DNA of 64,000 bases from Methylobacter sp. KS41 (GCA_002862125.1 PHSP01000001.1:1646501-1710500); one strand, 5' to 3'. Shown: positions 8,735 through 18,627, counted from the first letter of the stretch. Translations and numbers: made by a program. The notes: generated by a model from the sequence alone, not told the origin.

Positions 8735-9658
8735 TTACAAGTAGTTAAATAACGATAATTTTTGTACCTGTGCATAGGCTTGCTGCGATGCCTGCAATGC
8801 CACGCTTTGCTGATTCAACTGGCTGATGGCGGATGCATAGTCAAGATCTTGAAGTGATGATAGCGCTGTTTGCATATTCAGAACGGCGCCTGAATTAATG
8901 GTATCCTGATTAGTCAACGTATTTAACCGGCTTCCGACAGATGAATCGACTGCCAGAATGTTATTCGATGCCTTGGAAATATCATCAAGAGAGGCCGAGT
9001 TAGGGGCATTGGCTTTCAAATCGGCGGCAAACTTATCAATCGCTTCAAAAACATTGGAGATGGAGCCCGGCGTCAGCGTCGTTGGCGGCGTCGTAATCGC
9101 CGTAGGCGCTCCAAAAACGTTTATGCCTGGATCGCCGTCAGTCACTTTAGCGGTTTCGCCGATTTGAATAGAGCGCTGGGTTGAGTCTCCCCCATAGGCA
9201 TAGCCGCCCGTTACCCCCGTAAATGGTTGAGTCGTGCTCTTGGATCCTGAAAACAGGTACTCGCCGTTGGCGTTTTTGGTATTGGCGAGCGCCAGCAACT
9301 GCTGGTTAAGAGCTTCCATCTGGTTGGCGATAGTAACCCTGTCACTGGCTGAAGCCGTGCCATTCAATCCCTGTATGCCCAGATCATTAATTTTTTGCAA
9401 TATTGTGGTTGCATTCTGCAATACCCCGTCTTCCATGGAAAGGCGTTGTCTGGCGACATTGGTATTGCTCTGGTATTGTTGCGTCTGACTGATGCTTTGA
9501 TTGAGATCAAGGATGCTAACCGCCGCCGTAGGATTATCAGCGGGCGTCTGAATCTTCTTGCCTGAAGAGAGTTGCAACTGGGTCTGCTGCAACTTCGCCT
9601 GCTGATCCAGCATTGAATTAACGGCGGCCTGTTGAGCCCATGAGGATGAAATTCGCAT
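8735..9658 (-). CDS. flgL: Flagellar hook-filament junction protein FlgL (HAP3)
   Basis: A protein of 307 residues, close to the usual length, that joins the hook to the filament on the distal side. The N-terminus MRISSSWAQQAAVNSML and the following LSSGKKIQTPADNPTAAV are the flagellin-like D0/D1 signature of HAP3. The C-terminal helix (YASAISQLNQQSVALQASQQ) matches the paired coiled region. It lies nine bases after flgK and is the last gene of the long flgB-to-flgL run. It is exported through the flagellar type III apparatus, so it has no cleaved signal peptide. Confidence 0.96.
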   Translation of the reverse strand: MRISSSWAQQAAVNSMLDQQAKLQQTQLQLSSGKKIQTPADNPTAAVSILDLNQSISQTQQYQSNTNVARQRLSMEDGVLQNATTILQKINDLGIQGLNGTASASDRVTIANQMEALNQQLLALANTKNANGEYLFSGSKSTTQPFTGVTGGYAYGGDSTQRSIQIGETAKVTDGDPGINVFGAPTAITTPPTTLTPGSISNVFEAIDKFAADLKANAPNSASLDDISKASNNILAVDSSVGSRLNTLTNQDTINSGAVLNMQTALSSLQDLDYASAISQLNQQSVALQASQQAYAQVQKLSLFNYL

Positions 9659-9667
9659 TATAATATC

Positions 9668-11317
9668 CTACCCGGCCTGAACGGCCCCGATTAAACTGGC
9701 GAATAATGTACTGGCCATTGCAATCGCCTTGGCAGCCGCCTGATAAGATTGTTGATATTTAACCAGGTTTGCCGCTTCTTCATCCAGGTTTACCCCCGAC
9801 AGACTTTGTTGAGCCGCTGTCGCCTGGTTGACCGCTGCCTGCAGAGCCGAGCTGTTTGTTGTTGCCGCCTGTGTTAACGTGCCTACATTGGAAACTAACT
9901 GCGTATAGGCGTCGTTAAAAGTGGCTTTGCCTCCGGATAAAACGGGCTGGCTGCCAAGATTGGCCATATTCAACGCCGCCGTATTATCCCCGGTGTTTGG
10001 CGAACCTGGACCGCCGCTGGTACCGGCGGCGGCAATGAGTGAAGGATCGGTAATGGACGTCGATATATTTTGGGCGGCATTAAACGTAGGCCTGATTAAA
10101 AAACTGTCATTAGCGGCGACAGTGGCTCCGGTTGCTATATCAAATCCCGGCCCCGTTATTGTTGTTGGCGGCGGGCCTGGATAAGTAGTGACCGTATTAT
10201 CACTTAGGCGTTTTAATGAAAAATTGGCGCCGTCATAACTCAACTGATAATCGCTGGCCGCTAATTGCCCTAGCGTTGACGGATCATAAGTCGCGCTTAT
10301 ACTGCCGGTATTAGCAGCATTCGGCATGACCGCCGGCGCGCCGGTACTGAACATGGCGGTTCCGGCATTTCCGTTTAAATCATATCCTGCCATCTGCGCA
10401 GTATTAAATTGCTCGGCAAATCCAATCGCAACCAAGCCCAGTTGCTGCTGTGCTGGATCCAGGATCTTATCGCGGAAACCAAGCGCTCCGGACAATTCTC
10501 CACCGGCAATTTGCGAGCTTATATTCTGACCTCCAAGCAAAATATTTTTATGGGATGGATCGGCGCTTGATCCCGCCAGAGACAGCGTGCTGACGCTTAC
10601 GCCCGATACTAAAGATTGGCCATTGCCGATAAACACGCTGATAGAACCGTCTTTCTGTGGAATCGTTGAAACGCTTACCTGTTCGGCAATTTTAGCGACC
10701 AGCGCATCACGCTGATCCAGCAAGTCATTAGGCGACTGCCCGGCGGGCGCGCCGTTGGTGGCGGCGACTATTTGACTGTTCAGACTAGCGATGCCGGAAG
10801 CATAAGAATTTATGTTATCCACGCTAGCCTGCATTTGGGTATTAGCCTGAGCGCGCATATTCCCGAACTGGGTTGACAGCGTATTGAGCTGCTGCGTTAC
10901 GGACCCGGCTGCCGAAAGCATTGACTGTCTGGCAGGCAAGGACGTAGGGTCATTGGCAACCCCGGCGACAGCATTAGAGAATGCCGTCAAAACCGCCGAC
11001 AAGCCGGTCGATTGACCGGCAATAAGGTTATCCACGCCGGTAGCCAGGGTGGAAAGCGTGTTTGATTGCGCGTAGGCGGAGGTGCTGGACGTCAGTTGAC
11101 TAGTGATAAATTGATTATAGCTGCGGGAAACTGTTGCAACGTTCACCCCCTGACCAACGTAACTGCCGCCGGTAAAGAGCGCTGGATTGGCGCTGAGCTC
11201 TACGCTCTGACGGCTGTAGCCAACAGTATTGGCATTGGCAATATTATTGCTCGCGGTATTCAATGCGCTTTGGGAAGCCATAAGCCCCGACAATGCCGTT
11301 CCTAAAAGTCCTGTCAT
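9668..11317 (-). CDS. flgK: Flagellar hook-associated protein FlgK (HAP1)
   Basis: A protein of 549 residues that sits between hook and FlgL. The N-terminus holds the rod/hook family block SALNTASNNIANANTVGYSRQ (residues about 18-38). The C-terminus has NLDEEAANLVKYQQSYQAAAKAI, the second conserved helix. Both are diagnostic of FlgK. The middle is the variable D2/D3 region. A 54-base gap with a small hairpin separates it from flgJ, and flgL follows closely. It is exported by the flagellar type III system with FlgN as the usual chaperone, which is not in this window. Confidence 0.96.
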   Translation of the reverse strand: MTGLLGTALSGLMASQSALNTASNNIANANTVGYSRQSVELSANPALFTGGSYVGQGVNVATVSRSYNQFITSQLTSSTSAYAQSNTLSTLATGVDNLIAGQSTGLSAVLTAFSNAVAGVANDPTSLPARQSMLSAAGSVTQQLNTLSTQFGNMRAQANTQMQASVDNINSYASGIASLNSQIVAATNGAPAGQSPNDLLDQRDALVAKIAEQVSVSTIPQKDGSISVFIGNGQSLVSGVSVSTLSLAGSSADPSHKNILLGGQNISSQIAGGELSGALGFRDKILDPAQQQLGLVAIGFAEQFNTAQMAGYDLNGNAGTAMFSTGAPAVMPNAANTGSISATYDPSTLGQLAASDYQLSYDGANFSLKRLSDNTVTTYPGPPPTTITGPGFDIATGATVAANDSFLIRPTFNAAQNISTSITDPSLIAAAGTSGGPGSPNTGDNTAALNMANLGSQPVLSGGKATFNDAYTQLVSNVGTLTQAATTNSSALQAAVNQATAAQQSLSGVNLDEEAANLVKYQQSYQAAAKAIAMASTLFASLIGAVQAG

Positions 11318-11344
11318 ACTAAGGTCCCCTGCTGATAGTTGGAG

Positions 11345-11360
11345 CCGGATGGCAATCCGG
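11345..11360. other. Perfect 6-bp hairpin between flgJ and flgK
   Basis: CCGGAT, a 4-base loop, ATCCGG. A TTTT follows only on the plus strand, opposite to the direction of the flg genes, so a role in ending flg transcription is unlikely. It may shape the flgJ-flgK junction of the mRNA. Confidence 0.3.
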
Positions 11361-11371
11361 TTTTACCTCGA

Positions 11372-12376
11372 TCATTGCTGCATCGCCATAACTGTTTCAG
11401 GCTCAAATCCAGCCATCGTATTGCCGTGGTAAATGCTCATGACCTTGTTGGCATAGTTGGGATCGGTTGCATAACCGGCCTGTTGCAATTCAAACATATA
11501 GCGTTCCCCATTGCCCGCCTGTTTTAACGCGTCTCCATAGCGTGGATTACTTTTTATAAAGTCTACGTAATCCTTAAAACTTTCCTGAAATGAAGCGTAC
11601 GATCTAAAACCCGCGTTTACTTTTTTCGCGACGCCCTGCTCAAATTCCAGCGTAGGCACCCGAGCCTGTTTACCCTGCCAGGATTTATCGGCCTTGATAT
11701 TGAACAAATTGAAACTGTTGCCGCCATTGCTGTTTTTTATTAACGAACTTCCCCAGCCGGTCTCCAATGCCGCCTGCGCCAAAATAACCTTAGGCTCCAC
11801 GCCCAATTCCTTAGCCGCCTGTTCCGCGTAGGGATGCAGTTGCCGGATAAAATCTTCTGCAGACTGTATCGGCAGATCTTGATTATCCTTTAATGGAATT
11901 TCTGACATTTCATCGAACGGATCGCCTTGCTGAGTATAAGAGTTGATAATAATCCGGCTGCCAGCGGCGTCAGTATCAGCCCGGCTGCTAACTGCTCGAG
12001 GATTTTGCGGCATGATTTTCAGGCTGCCGGCCGGTCTGTCCAGATAATTTTCAAGCCCCGGTTTTTCATTATCCGGCTGGTCATGACTCAGTTGCTTAAC
12101 GATCAAATCAGCTAGACCAACACCCGGTTTGCCGGATAAATGCACCGCCAGCTGCTGGTCATACATCTCGTTATAAAATTTACTCTGGTCGTTATCCATA
12201 ATGCCATCCGCCAGCTTTGCCTGACGCATGCCCTTAAGCACGCTACTCAAAAAAATGGCTTCAAATTGTTTAGCGACTTCTTTCAATGCTTCCGGAGACT
12301 CTTTTCTGGCCTGATTTTTCAGGTTAGCCAGACCATTAAAGTCGGTGTAAACATCGGCATTTTGTACATTTAACAT
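11372..12376 (-). CDS. flgJ: Flagellar rod cap and muramidase FlgJ
   Basis: A two-domain protein of 334 residues. Residues about 1-100 are the rod-cap domain (KQFEAIFLSSVLKGMRQAK near 37-54). Residues about 170-330 are a glucosaminidase-family peptidoglycan hydrolase domain with the probable catalytic Glu205 in AQAALETGWGSS and the NLFNIKADKSW block. It opens the peptidoglycan layer so that the rod can pass. The fused muramidase is typical of beta- and gammaproteobacteria and supports the taxonomic assignment. It starts two bases after flgI ends. Confidence 0.96.
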   Translation of the reverse strand: MLNVQNADVYTDFNGLANLKNQARKESPEALKEVAKQFEAIFLSSVLKGMRQAKLADGIMDNDQSKFYNEMYDQQLAVHLSGKPGVGLADLIVKQLSHDQPDNEKPGLENYLDRPAGSLKIMPQNPRAVSSRADTDAAGSRIIINSYTQQGDPFDEMSEIPLKDNQDLPIQSAEDFIRQLHPYAEQAAKELGVEPKVILAQAALETGWGSSLIKNSNGGNSFNLFNIKADKSWQGKQARVPTLEFEQGVAKKVNAGFRSYASFQESFKDYVDFIKSNPRYGDALKQAGNGERYMFELQQAGYATDPNYANKVMSIYHGNTMAGFEPETVMAMQQ

Positions 12377-12378
12377 AG

Positions 12379-13488
12379 CTAGATCACAATTAACTCGGCA
12401 CGCAGGGCGCCTGCTGATTTCAGCGCTTCAAGAATAGCGACTAAATCACTGGGCGAAGCCCCGACGTTATTGACCGCCTGGACAATTTCATCCAGGGAAA
12501 CGCCTGGATTGAAGACAAACATGTGATTTTTCTCCTGCTCAACCTTAACATCGGATTGTGGAATGACGGCTGTTTGGCCGTTGGAAAATGGACCCGGTTG
12601 GCTTACCTGCGGATTTTCACTGATGGTCACTGTTAAACTGCCGTGCGATACCGCCGCGGGCTGAACCCTGACTTTGCTGTTGATAACAACAGTCCCGGTA
12701 CGCGAGTTGACAATGACACGCGCGGGAGCATCGTCCGGAGCAAGAGTAATATTTTCGATCATGGACGCAAACGATACTTTTTGCCCCGGGTCGCGGGGCG
12801 CATTAACCCTGACCGAGGTGGCGTCAATCGGGCTTGCCGTATTGGCGCCAAACATCTCATTAATAGATTGCGCCATGCGGTTGGCGGTAGTAAAGTCAAA
12901 AGTATGCAGATTAAAAATTAATGTATTGCCTTCCGAAAATGGCGTGTTGACAGCGCGTTCAACGATTGCGCCGTTCGGAATACGGCCGACACCGGGATTA
13001 TTGATTGTGATATTTGAACCATCCTGGCCTGAAGCGCTTAAACCGTTCACAATCAAACTACCTTGGGCCAAGGCATAAACCTGTCCATCGACTCCTTTCA
13101 GTGGCGCCATTAATAAGGTTCCACCCCGTAAACTTTTTGCATTGCCGATCGTAGAAACAGTAACATCAATAGTCTGGCCCGGTTTTGCAAATGCAGGCAG
13201 CTCTGCTTCAACTGCAACGGCTGCGATATTTTTTGTCAGAGGATTAAGTCCGGGCGGCAATGTCAGCCCGAAACGCCCGAGCATATTGCGCAAGGTTTGT
13301 CCGGTAAACGCCAGGGTTGTATCTCCCTGCATGACTAGACCCACTACCAAGCCGTACCCTACCAGCTGATTGCTGCGCACCCCTTGAATAGTCGCAATAT
13401 CCTTTACACGTTCTGCGTAAGCCGGACCGCTGCAGAATATGGCCGGCATCAGAAAAAAAATAAGGCGTCGTTTATGTGTTGCTTTCAT
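12379..13488 (-). CDS. flgI: Flagellar P-ring protein FlgI
   Basis: A protein of 369 residues with a Sec signal peptide (residues about 1-25, ending AYA). It assembles into the periplasmic P ring around the rod. The conserved block [25 protein letters not shown] is visible near residues 27-51, as is the C-terminal [28 protein letters not shown]. Length and both ends are normal. It follows flgH by 14 bases. Export is by Sec, with FlgA as its chaperone, and flgA is the divergent gene at 18863. Confidence 0.97.
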   Translation of the reverse strand: MKATHKRRLIFFLMPAIFCSGPAYAERVKDIATIQGVRSNQLVGYGLVVGLVMQGDTTLAFTGQTLRNMLGRFGLTLPPGLNPLTKNIAAVAVEAELPAFAKPGQTIDVTVSTIGNAKSLRGGTLLMAPLKGVDGQVYALAQGSLIVNGLSASGQDGSNITINNPGVGRIPNGAIVERAVNTPFSEGNTLIFNLHTFDFTTANRMAQSINEMFGANTASPIDATSVRVNAPRDPGQKVSFASMIENITLAPDDAPARVIVNSRTGTVVINSKVRVQPAAVSHGSLTVTISENPQVSQPGPFSNGQTAVIPQSDVKVEQEKNHMFVFNPGVSLDEIVQAVNNVGASPSDLVAILEALKSAGALRAELIVI

Positions 13489-13502
13489 TCCGGTTCCTTA
13501 AC

Positions 13503-14174
13503 TTAGAAGGGATACCACGGACTATTGATAAACCTCCCCAGCCAGCCCATCTTGCTGGCATCGGCCATTGCCCCGTCGCCGGTATACATAATGGTCGCAT
13601 CCGCCACTTTATCCGAAGAAACGGTATTGCCGGGGTCAATATCAACAGGTCTGACGATGCCTGATAATCTGATGTATTCATTGCCCTGATTCAGGGTAAC
13701 TCGTTTTTCGCCGCGCACCTTTAAAGCACCATTCGGCAATACTTCAACGACTGTTACAGAAATATCGCCCGTCAAACTGTTGCTTTGATCAGCCGCTCCC
13801 GAGCCTGTAAACTGGTTTTTTGACGATATTTTAGTGTTAAGATCATGACCCGTCATGGTGGATACCGCCATGCCGTACATCGAAGGGGCAGTAAATGAAA
13901 TTTGATCGCTTTTATTTGAACTTAAATCGCCTTTCTTTGTTGCCTTGGTAAGTTCGTTGAAAGTAATTGTTAGAACATCCCCGACTCTCAGTGCCTTGTT
14001 GTCTTGAAACAGGCTTATATCGTAAGCGGACTGATAAATTGATCCGCTGCTCTGGACAGGAGGCAAGCTTGGCGGCGGTACCGGCGCAAAGTCAAGATCA
14101 CGCGGCGGCACCGGCGTGCATGCCGCCAACAGCAATAGCGCAAAGCCTATCAAACCGGGTTTTTGCATATTCAT
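13503..14174 (-). CDS. flgH: Flagellar L-ring lipoprotein FlgH
   Basis: A lipoprotein of 223 residues with lipobox LLAAC (Cys about 19), so it is lipidated and placed in the outer membrane, where it forms the L ring. Family blocks seen are SGSIYQSAYDISLFQDNKA, RVGDVLTITFNE and the C-terminal GWLGRFINSPWYPF. It has normal length. It sits between flgG and flgI in the standard order, with 12 bases to flgG. Confidence 0.97.
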   Translation of the reverse strand: MNMQKPGLIGFALLLLAACTPVPPRDLDFAPVPPPSLPPVQSSGSIYQSAYDISLFQDNKALRVGDVLTITFNELTKATKKGDLSSNKSDQISFTAPSMYGMAVSTMTGHDLNTKISSKNQFTGSGAADQSNSLTGDISVTVVEVLPNGALKVRGEKRVTLNQGNEYIRLSGIVRPVDIDPGNTVSSDKVADATIMYTGDGAMADASKMGWLGRFINSPWYPF

Positions 14175-14186
14175 GCCGTCACCTCG

Positions 14187-14975
14187 TTATAATTGTTGCG
14201 TTATAAAGGACAACATCTGGTCAGTCGTTGAAATCGCTTTGGAATTCATCTCATAAGCCCGTTGCGCTTCAATCATATTAACCAGCTCTTCAACCACATT
14301 GACGTTGGATGTTTCCAGGGATCCTTGATTCAAGGAACCGAATTCATTAAGGCCCGGGGTTCCAATTATCGGCGGACCGCTGGAAGCGGACTCCATATAA
14401 AGGTTGTTTCCTACCGGCTCCAAGCCCGTCGGATTGATAAAGTCAGCCGTCTGAATTTGCCCCACCTGCTGGGGCGTAGTATTTCCGGGTAATAAAGCGG
14501 AAACCGTACCGTCACTGCCGATAGTGACGCTGAGAGCGCCTTGCGGCACCGAAATCGATGGATTCAACGGCATGCCGCTGGAAGTAACGAGTTGCCCCGT
14601 TGAATCCATTTTTAATGAACCATCCCGCGTGTAGTTGGTATTGCCATTCGGCATTAGAATTTGCAAAAATCCACGGCCGTTAATAGCCACGTCAAGCGGA
14701 TTACCCGTTTGCTGCATATTGCCCTGGGTATGAACTTTTTCTGTTGAAACCGTTCTGACGCCGGTTCCCAGAGACGTCCCTGTCGGGTTTTGAGTATTTT
14801 GCGTGGTTTGTCCGCCGACCTGGCGGATATTCTGATACATAAGATCATCAAACATAGCCCGGTCTTTCTTGAAACCGGTTGTATTTACGTTCGCCAGGTT
14901 ATTGGAAATAACAGCCATACGTGTTTGCTGGGCGTCCAGTCCGGTTTTAGCTACCCATAATGCGCGTTCTGTCAT
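14187..14975 (-). CDS. flgG: Flagellar distal rod protein FlgG
   Basis: A protein of 262 residues forming the distal rod. The N-terminus MTERALWVAKTGLDAQQTRM followed by VISNNLANVNTTGFKKDRA, and the C-terminus NVVEELVNMIEAQRAYEMNSK, are the paired rod-protein helices. FlgG is preferred over FlgF by length, by the SNNLANVNTTGFK context and by being followed by flgH. It is exported through the flagellar type III system without a signal peptide. Confidence 0.97.
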   Translation of the reverse strand: MTERALWVAKTGLDAQQTRMAVISNNLANVNTTGFKKDRAMFDDLMYQNIRQVGGQTTQNTQNPTGTSLGTGVRTVSTEKVHTQGNMQQTGNPLDVAINGRGFLQILMPNGNTNYTRDGSLKMDSTGQLVTSSGMPLNPSISVPQGALSVTIGSDGTVSALLPGNTTPQQVGQIQTADFINPTGLEPVGNNLYMESASSGPPIIGTPGLNEFGSLNQGSLETSNVNVVEELVNMIEAQRAYEMNSKAISTTDQMLSFITQQL

Positions 14976-15025
14976 AATAAACTCCTCAGTGTCAATTTTT
15001 TGTCTTACCGGATTTAAAGCATTGT

Positions 15026-15769
15026 TTATGCCATTTGCATCAATTTGGCGCTGGCTCCGGAGTTATCATTTACGCTCTTCATCACCTTGGTTTGCAACTC
15101 AAAATTTCTTTCCAGCTCAATCATTTGCGTCATAGCCACAAGCGCATTAACATTGCTGCCCTCCAAAACACCCTGGGTCAAATCGACATTAGGACTGGCG
15201 GCCAAGGGCTTGCCGTTTTTAGTATGCAGTAAACCGTCACCCAGTTTTTCCATGTCTTTCATATCGGGCTTAACCAGTTTAATCCTGTCCAGCACTTGCA
15301 GAGTAGTCACATTACCTGCGCCCAAGGGCACGATGCTGATAGTGCCGTCATTGCCAATCGTCAGTTTTTCTGAAGGCGGAATGGTAATGGGGCCATTCCG
15401 CCCTATAAGCTGCAATCCCGTTCCCGTGCGCAGAAAGCCTTCCGGAGTGATGCGCAGATCGCCGGCGCGGGTATAAGCTTCTTTGCCATCCTCCCCCTTA
15501 ACCGCAATCAATCCCTCGCCATTAATCGCCACATCCAGATTCCGCCCTGTTGTCTGTAGTGTGCCTACGGAAAAACTGGTTCCGGGCGGCTCTATCATTG
15601 TATAAACCCGTGTCGGATAACCGTCGCCCAATACCGGTCTGCTGCGGAACCACTCATAATCTGCTTTGAAACCGGTTGTATGCAAATTAGCCAGATTATT
15701 GGCGTTTGAATTTTGCGCCAGTAATGTCTGTTTGGCCCCGCTCATTGCAATGTAAAAACTTCTATCCAT
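15026..15769 (-). CDS. flgF: Flagellar proximal rod protein FlgF
   Basis: A protein of 247 residues that starts MDRSFYIAMSGAKQTLLAQ and continues NSNANNLANLHTTGFKADYE, the FlgF version of the rod signature. The C-terminal block NVNALVAMTQMIELERNFELQ matches the family. It lies between flgE and flgG in the usual order, with 22 bases to flgE. It is part of the rod inside the P and L rings. Confidence 0.96.
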   Translation of the reverse strand: MDRSFYIAMSGAKQTLLAQNSNANNLANLHTTGFKADYEWFRSRPVLGDGYPTRVYTMIEPPGTSFSVGTLQTTGRNLDVAINGEGLIAVKGEDGKEAYTRAGDLRITPEGFLRTGTGLQLIGRNGPITIPPSEKLTIGNDGTISIVPLGAGNVTTLQVLDRIKLVKPDMKDMEKLGDGLLHTKNGKPLAASPNVDLTQGVLEGSNVNALVAMTQMIELERNFELQTKVMKSVNDNSGASAKLMQMA

Positions 15770-15791
15770 AACGAACCTCCTGCGCCAAGAT

Positions 15792-17075
15792 TTAACGGAT
15801 ATTCAAAATCGTATCTATGATTTTGTTTTCAGCTGAGATCGCCTGCGAGTTGGCCTGATAAGTCTGCTGGGCGACAATTAGATTGACCAGCTGCGCCGAC
15901 AAATCAACATTGGACTGCTCCAGAGCGCCCGACTGAATCCGGCCGAATTGTCCAACTCCGGCATTCCCGAGAATCGGAGCTCCAGAAGTATAGCTTTGCG
16001 TCCAGGATGTATTGCCTAATTGTGTCAGTCCCTGAGGATTAGGAAACTGGCTTAACGCCACTTTTCCCAATGGCGTTGTACTGCCGTTGCTGTAATTGGC
16101 AGAAATTACCCCGGAACCATCAATTGAAATACCTGTTAAATTACCCGCCGTTAACCCGTCTTGCGTCAACGCATTAACGCCGAAGGCTGAAGATAATTGC
16201 GTGGAACCGGTGTAATTCATTGTGACGCTAATATTTGCCGCCGATGTTCCGGTTGCATAAGGCGCTAATGACACTTGTCCATTTGCTGGAACGGTGAGCT
16301 TTCCGGTAGAATCGAAAGTCAGGTTCGTTCCTGACGGAGCTGTATCGACCGACACCGGATTTGCAGGGTCATCGGTTATGTATTGATGCACAGTCCAGTT
16401 GCTTGTTGGCGGCGTTGGAGTGCCGGCCACAAAATAACTAGTTAATTTATGCGATACGCCTAGCGAATCATAGATTGTTGCCGAAGTCTGCGAAGTATAG
16501 GTCGATGGGTCTGATGGATTGAATGGAGCGCTAATTGGAGTGCTGCCGGCATCCAGATTGACGCCCAAACTAACTTTTGTTGTAGCGGAAGGCAGCCCCA
16601 TCCCGGCATTTAGCGCCACGGGCGTCAACACGCCGGTGCTAAAACCGGCGGCAGCCGTTGCGCCATTTGGCTTATAAGCCAGTAATGCCTGCCCCTGGGA
16701 ATTAGTGACAATACCATCCTTGTTGACCTCAAACGCCCCGGAACGGCTATAAACGAGAGAATTAAGATTCGCCGGATTAGCCGCCAAGGTAAAGAACCCT
16801 TGACCATTAATTGCCATATCCAGATTGTTTCCAGTCGCCGTCGTCGTTCCTTGAGTAAACTGCTGGGCGTCTTCGGCCACTCTAACGCCAGCTCCCGGCT
16901 GGGTTGTAGTCACGCCGCCAATATTGCCCCCGTCAATACTGCTTGCAAAAATATCGGCAAATTCAGCGCGTGATTCCTTAAAGCCGGTGGTATTTGCGTT
17001 AGCAATATTGTTACTGGTGACTGACAAATTATTGGCTGCGGCATTCAATCCGCTTAATGCTGTTTCAAAGCCCAT
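15792..17075 (-). CDS. flgE: Flagellar hook protein FlgE
   Basis: A protein of 427 residues that polymerises into the hook. The N-terminus ETALSGLNAAANNLSVTSNN and the next IANANTTGFKESRAEFADIF are diagnostic. The C-terminus ends LIVAQQTYQANSQAISAENK. The middle is a hook-specific beta-domain with no obvious insertions; length is in the normal range for gammaproteobacteria. The gene lies 15 bases after flgD, whose product caps the growing hook. Confidence 0.97.
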   Translation of the reverse strand: MGFETALSGLNAAANNLSVTSNNIANANTTGFKESRAEFADIFASSIDGGNIGGVTTTQPGAGVRVAEDAQQFTQGTTTATGNNLDMAINGQGFFTLAANPANLNSLVYSRSGAFEVNKDGIVTNSQGQALLAYKPNGATAAAGFSTGVLTPVALNAGMGLPSATTKVSLGVNLDAGSTPISAPFNPSDPSTYTSQTSATIYDSLGVSHKLTSYFVAGTPTPPTSNWTVHQYITDDPANPVSVDTAPSGTNLTFDSTGKLTVPANGQVSLAPYATGTSAANISVTMNYTGSTQLSSAFGVNALTQDGLTAGNLTGISIDGSGVISANYSNGSTTPLGKVALSQFPNPQGLTQLGNTSWTQSYTSGAPILGNAGVGQFGRIQSGALEQSNVDLSAQLVNLIVAQQTYQANSQAISAENKIIDTILNIR

Positions 17076-17090
17076 TTCAACTCTCCTGAT

Positions 17091-17774
17091 TTATAAAATT
17101 TGTTTAACCTGACTAAAGTTGATGCTTCCCAACCCCGTTAAATTGACCTGCATGCCTTGCGTCCCGCTACCCACGGATACGCTTTCAACTTGCGATTCTA
17201 TGTTTGGCGTTAAGGTTGTGTTATATCCATTAAGCATGGATTCTGTCTGTACTTGATAAACCCCTGGACTGGCAGGATTACCGGCGTTAGTATTGCCGTC
17301 CCAAACAAAAGGGACGGTTCCTGCTGATTGACTGCCTAAATCTATATTCCTTATTACGCTTCCTGTCGACGGATCAATGATTTTTACAGTGACATCCGGA
17401 GAACTGCCAGAAAGATCAATCGAGCCTTTAATAGCGCCGCCCGCTGATAATAGGCCTTGATTGGACGGCGCCAAAACGGAGCGCCCTACCAGATTGGACG
17501 CTTGCAAGGTTTGATTGGAAGTCATCGATGCGGCAAAATTATCAAACGATGTTTGTAAGCCCTGTATTCCGTTAACCGTTCCAAATTGCGCCATTTGCGA
17601 AAGAAAATCGCCATTTGTCATGGGTTGGGTCGGATCCTGATGAGTCATCTGGGCCGTCATCAATGTTAAAAAATCCGCTTGTCCCAGATTCTGGGTATTA
17701 GTTGTAGTACTGGAAGTAGAAGTAGCCGCCGAAGTTGTTACGCCCAAGCCGCTGTTTGTATTTATGCCGGTCAT
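17091..17774 (-). CDS. flgD: Hook assembly scaffold FlgD
   Basis: A protein of 227 residues that caps the hook during assembly. The family block LGQADFLTLMTAQMTHQDPTQPMTNGDFLSQMAQF, around residues 29-63, is clear. The C-terminal part is the FlgD Ig-like/tudor region with FVWDGNTNAG. The Ser/Thr-rich N-terminal tail (about residues 5-25) is unstructured and is probably the export signal. It lies ten bases after flgC. Confidence 0.96.
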   Translation of the reverse strand: MTGINTNSGLGVTTSAATSTSSTTTNTQNLGQADFLTLMTAQMTHQDPTQPMTNGDFLSQMAQFGTVNGIQGLQTSFDNFAASMTSNQTLQASNLVGRSVLAPSNQGLLSAGGAIKGSIDLSGSSPDVTVKIIDPSTGSVIRNIDLGSQSAGTVPFVWDGNTNAGNPASPGVYQVQTESMLNGYNTTLTPNIESQVESVSVGSGTQGMQVNLTGLGSINFSQVKQIL

Positions 17775-17784
17775 TTTTTACCCC

Positions 17785-18201
17785 TTATTGCCCCATTTTT
17801 AAAGTCTGTAGAATCAATTGTTTTGCCGTATTCAACACTTCCACATTATTTTGATAAGAACGCGATGCCGACATCATATTGGCCATCTCCTCTACGGTAT
17901 TGACGTTGGATTTATATATATAGCCGGTTTTATCAGCCATGGGATGATTCGGCGCATACTCCATAACCGGAGGCGCCTGATTCTCGACCACGCCTAGCAC
18001 CTGCACCTTGCTTGCGGCATCCTGCTTATTCATGACGCCTTTTAATTCAGCGGCAAACACCGGCTGCCTTGACTTGTAAGCCTCCTCGGCGCTGCCGCTG
18101 ACACTATTGGCGTTGGAAATATTACTTGCGACCAGATTTAGTCTTAACGACTGCGCATTCATGGCGCTGCCGGCAATATCGAATATGCTGAAAGAAGACA
18201 T
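17785..18201 (-). CDS. flgC: Flagellar basal-body rod protein FlgC
   Basis: A proximal rod protein of 138 residues, the usual size. The N-terminus FDIAGSAMNAQSLRLNLVASNISNAN and the C-terminus NVNTVEEMANMMSASRSYQNNVEVLNTAK are typical of FlgC. It lies two bases after flgB and is presumably translationally coupled to it. Confidence 0.97.
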   Translation of the reverse strand: MSSFSIFDIAGSAMNAQSLRLNLVASNISNANSVSGSAEEAYKSRQPVFAAELKGVMNKQDAASKVQVLGVVENQAPPVMEYAPNHPMADKTGYIYKSNVNTVEEMANMMSASRSYQNNVEVLNTAKQLILQTLKMGQ

Positions 18202-18203
18202 GA

Positions 18204-18593
18204 CTACTGTCCTCTCAGAGCCGACATCAGCCCGGAAAATTTATTATTGATAAACTGTAAACTCGCCTGATACTGGACCGCATTTTCGCCGTACTTTGCT
18301 TGTTCGACATTAGCTTCGACGGTGTTCCCGTCCAATGAAACCTGACTGGGGTTCCGGTACATCAGATGAGCCCCCAATAACTGTTGGGGCGCAATATGTC
18401 CCGTTTGAGTTCGCTCCATACTCTGAGTCAACGGCAGGTTTTGTTTTAAAATGGATTTAAAGTCCAGATCACGGGCTTTATAGCCGGGAGTGTCGGCATT
18501 TGCCAGATTAGCGGCAAGTACTTCACCGCGTCTTTCCCGCATGGACAGAACCTGCGGGTGAATTCCAAGTGCTTTGTCAAAATTAATAGCCAT
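18204..18593 (-). CDS. flgB: Flagellar basal-body rod protein FlgB
   Basis: A proximal rod protein of 129 residues. The ATG at 18593 is chosen because a GAGGT ribosome site precedes it and MAINFDKALGIHPQVLSMRE is the family start. The frame is open further upstream to 18863, but that would run through the promoter region. The block VLAANLANADTPGYKARDLDF is the rod signature. It is the first gene of the flgBCDEFGHIJKL run, driven from a sigma-54-type promoter. Confidence 0.96.
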   Translation of the reverse strand: MAINFDKALGIHPQVLSMRERRGEVLAANLANADTPGYKARDLDFKSILKQNLPLTQSMERTQTGHIAPQQLLGAHLMYRNPSQVSLDGNTVEANVEQAKYGENAVQYQASLQFINNKFSGLMSALRGQ

Positions 18594-18627
18594 GATAATT
18601 ACCTCGTGTGTTTGTGTAAAAGCATTA

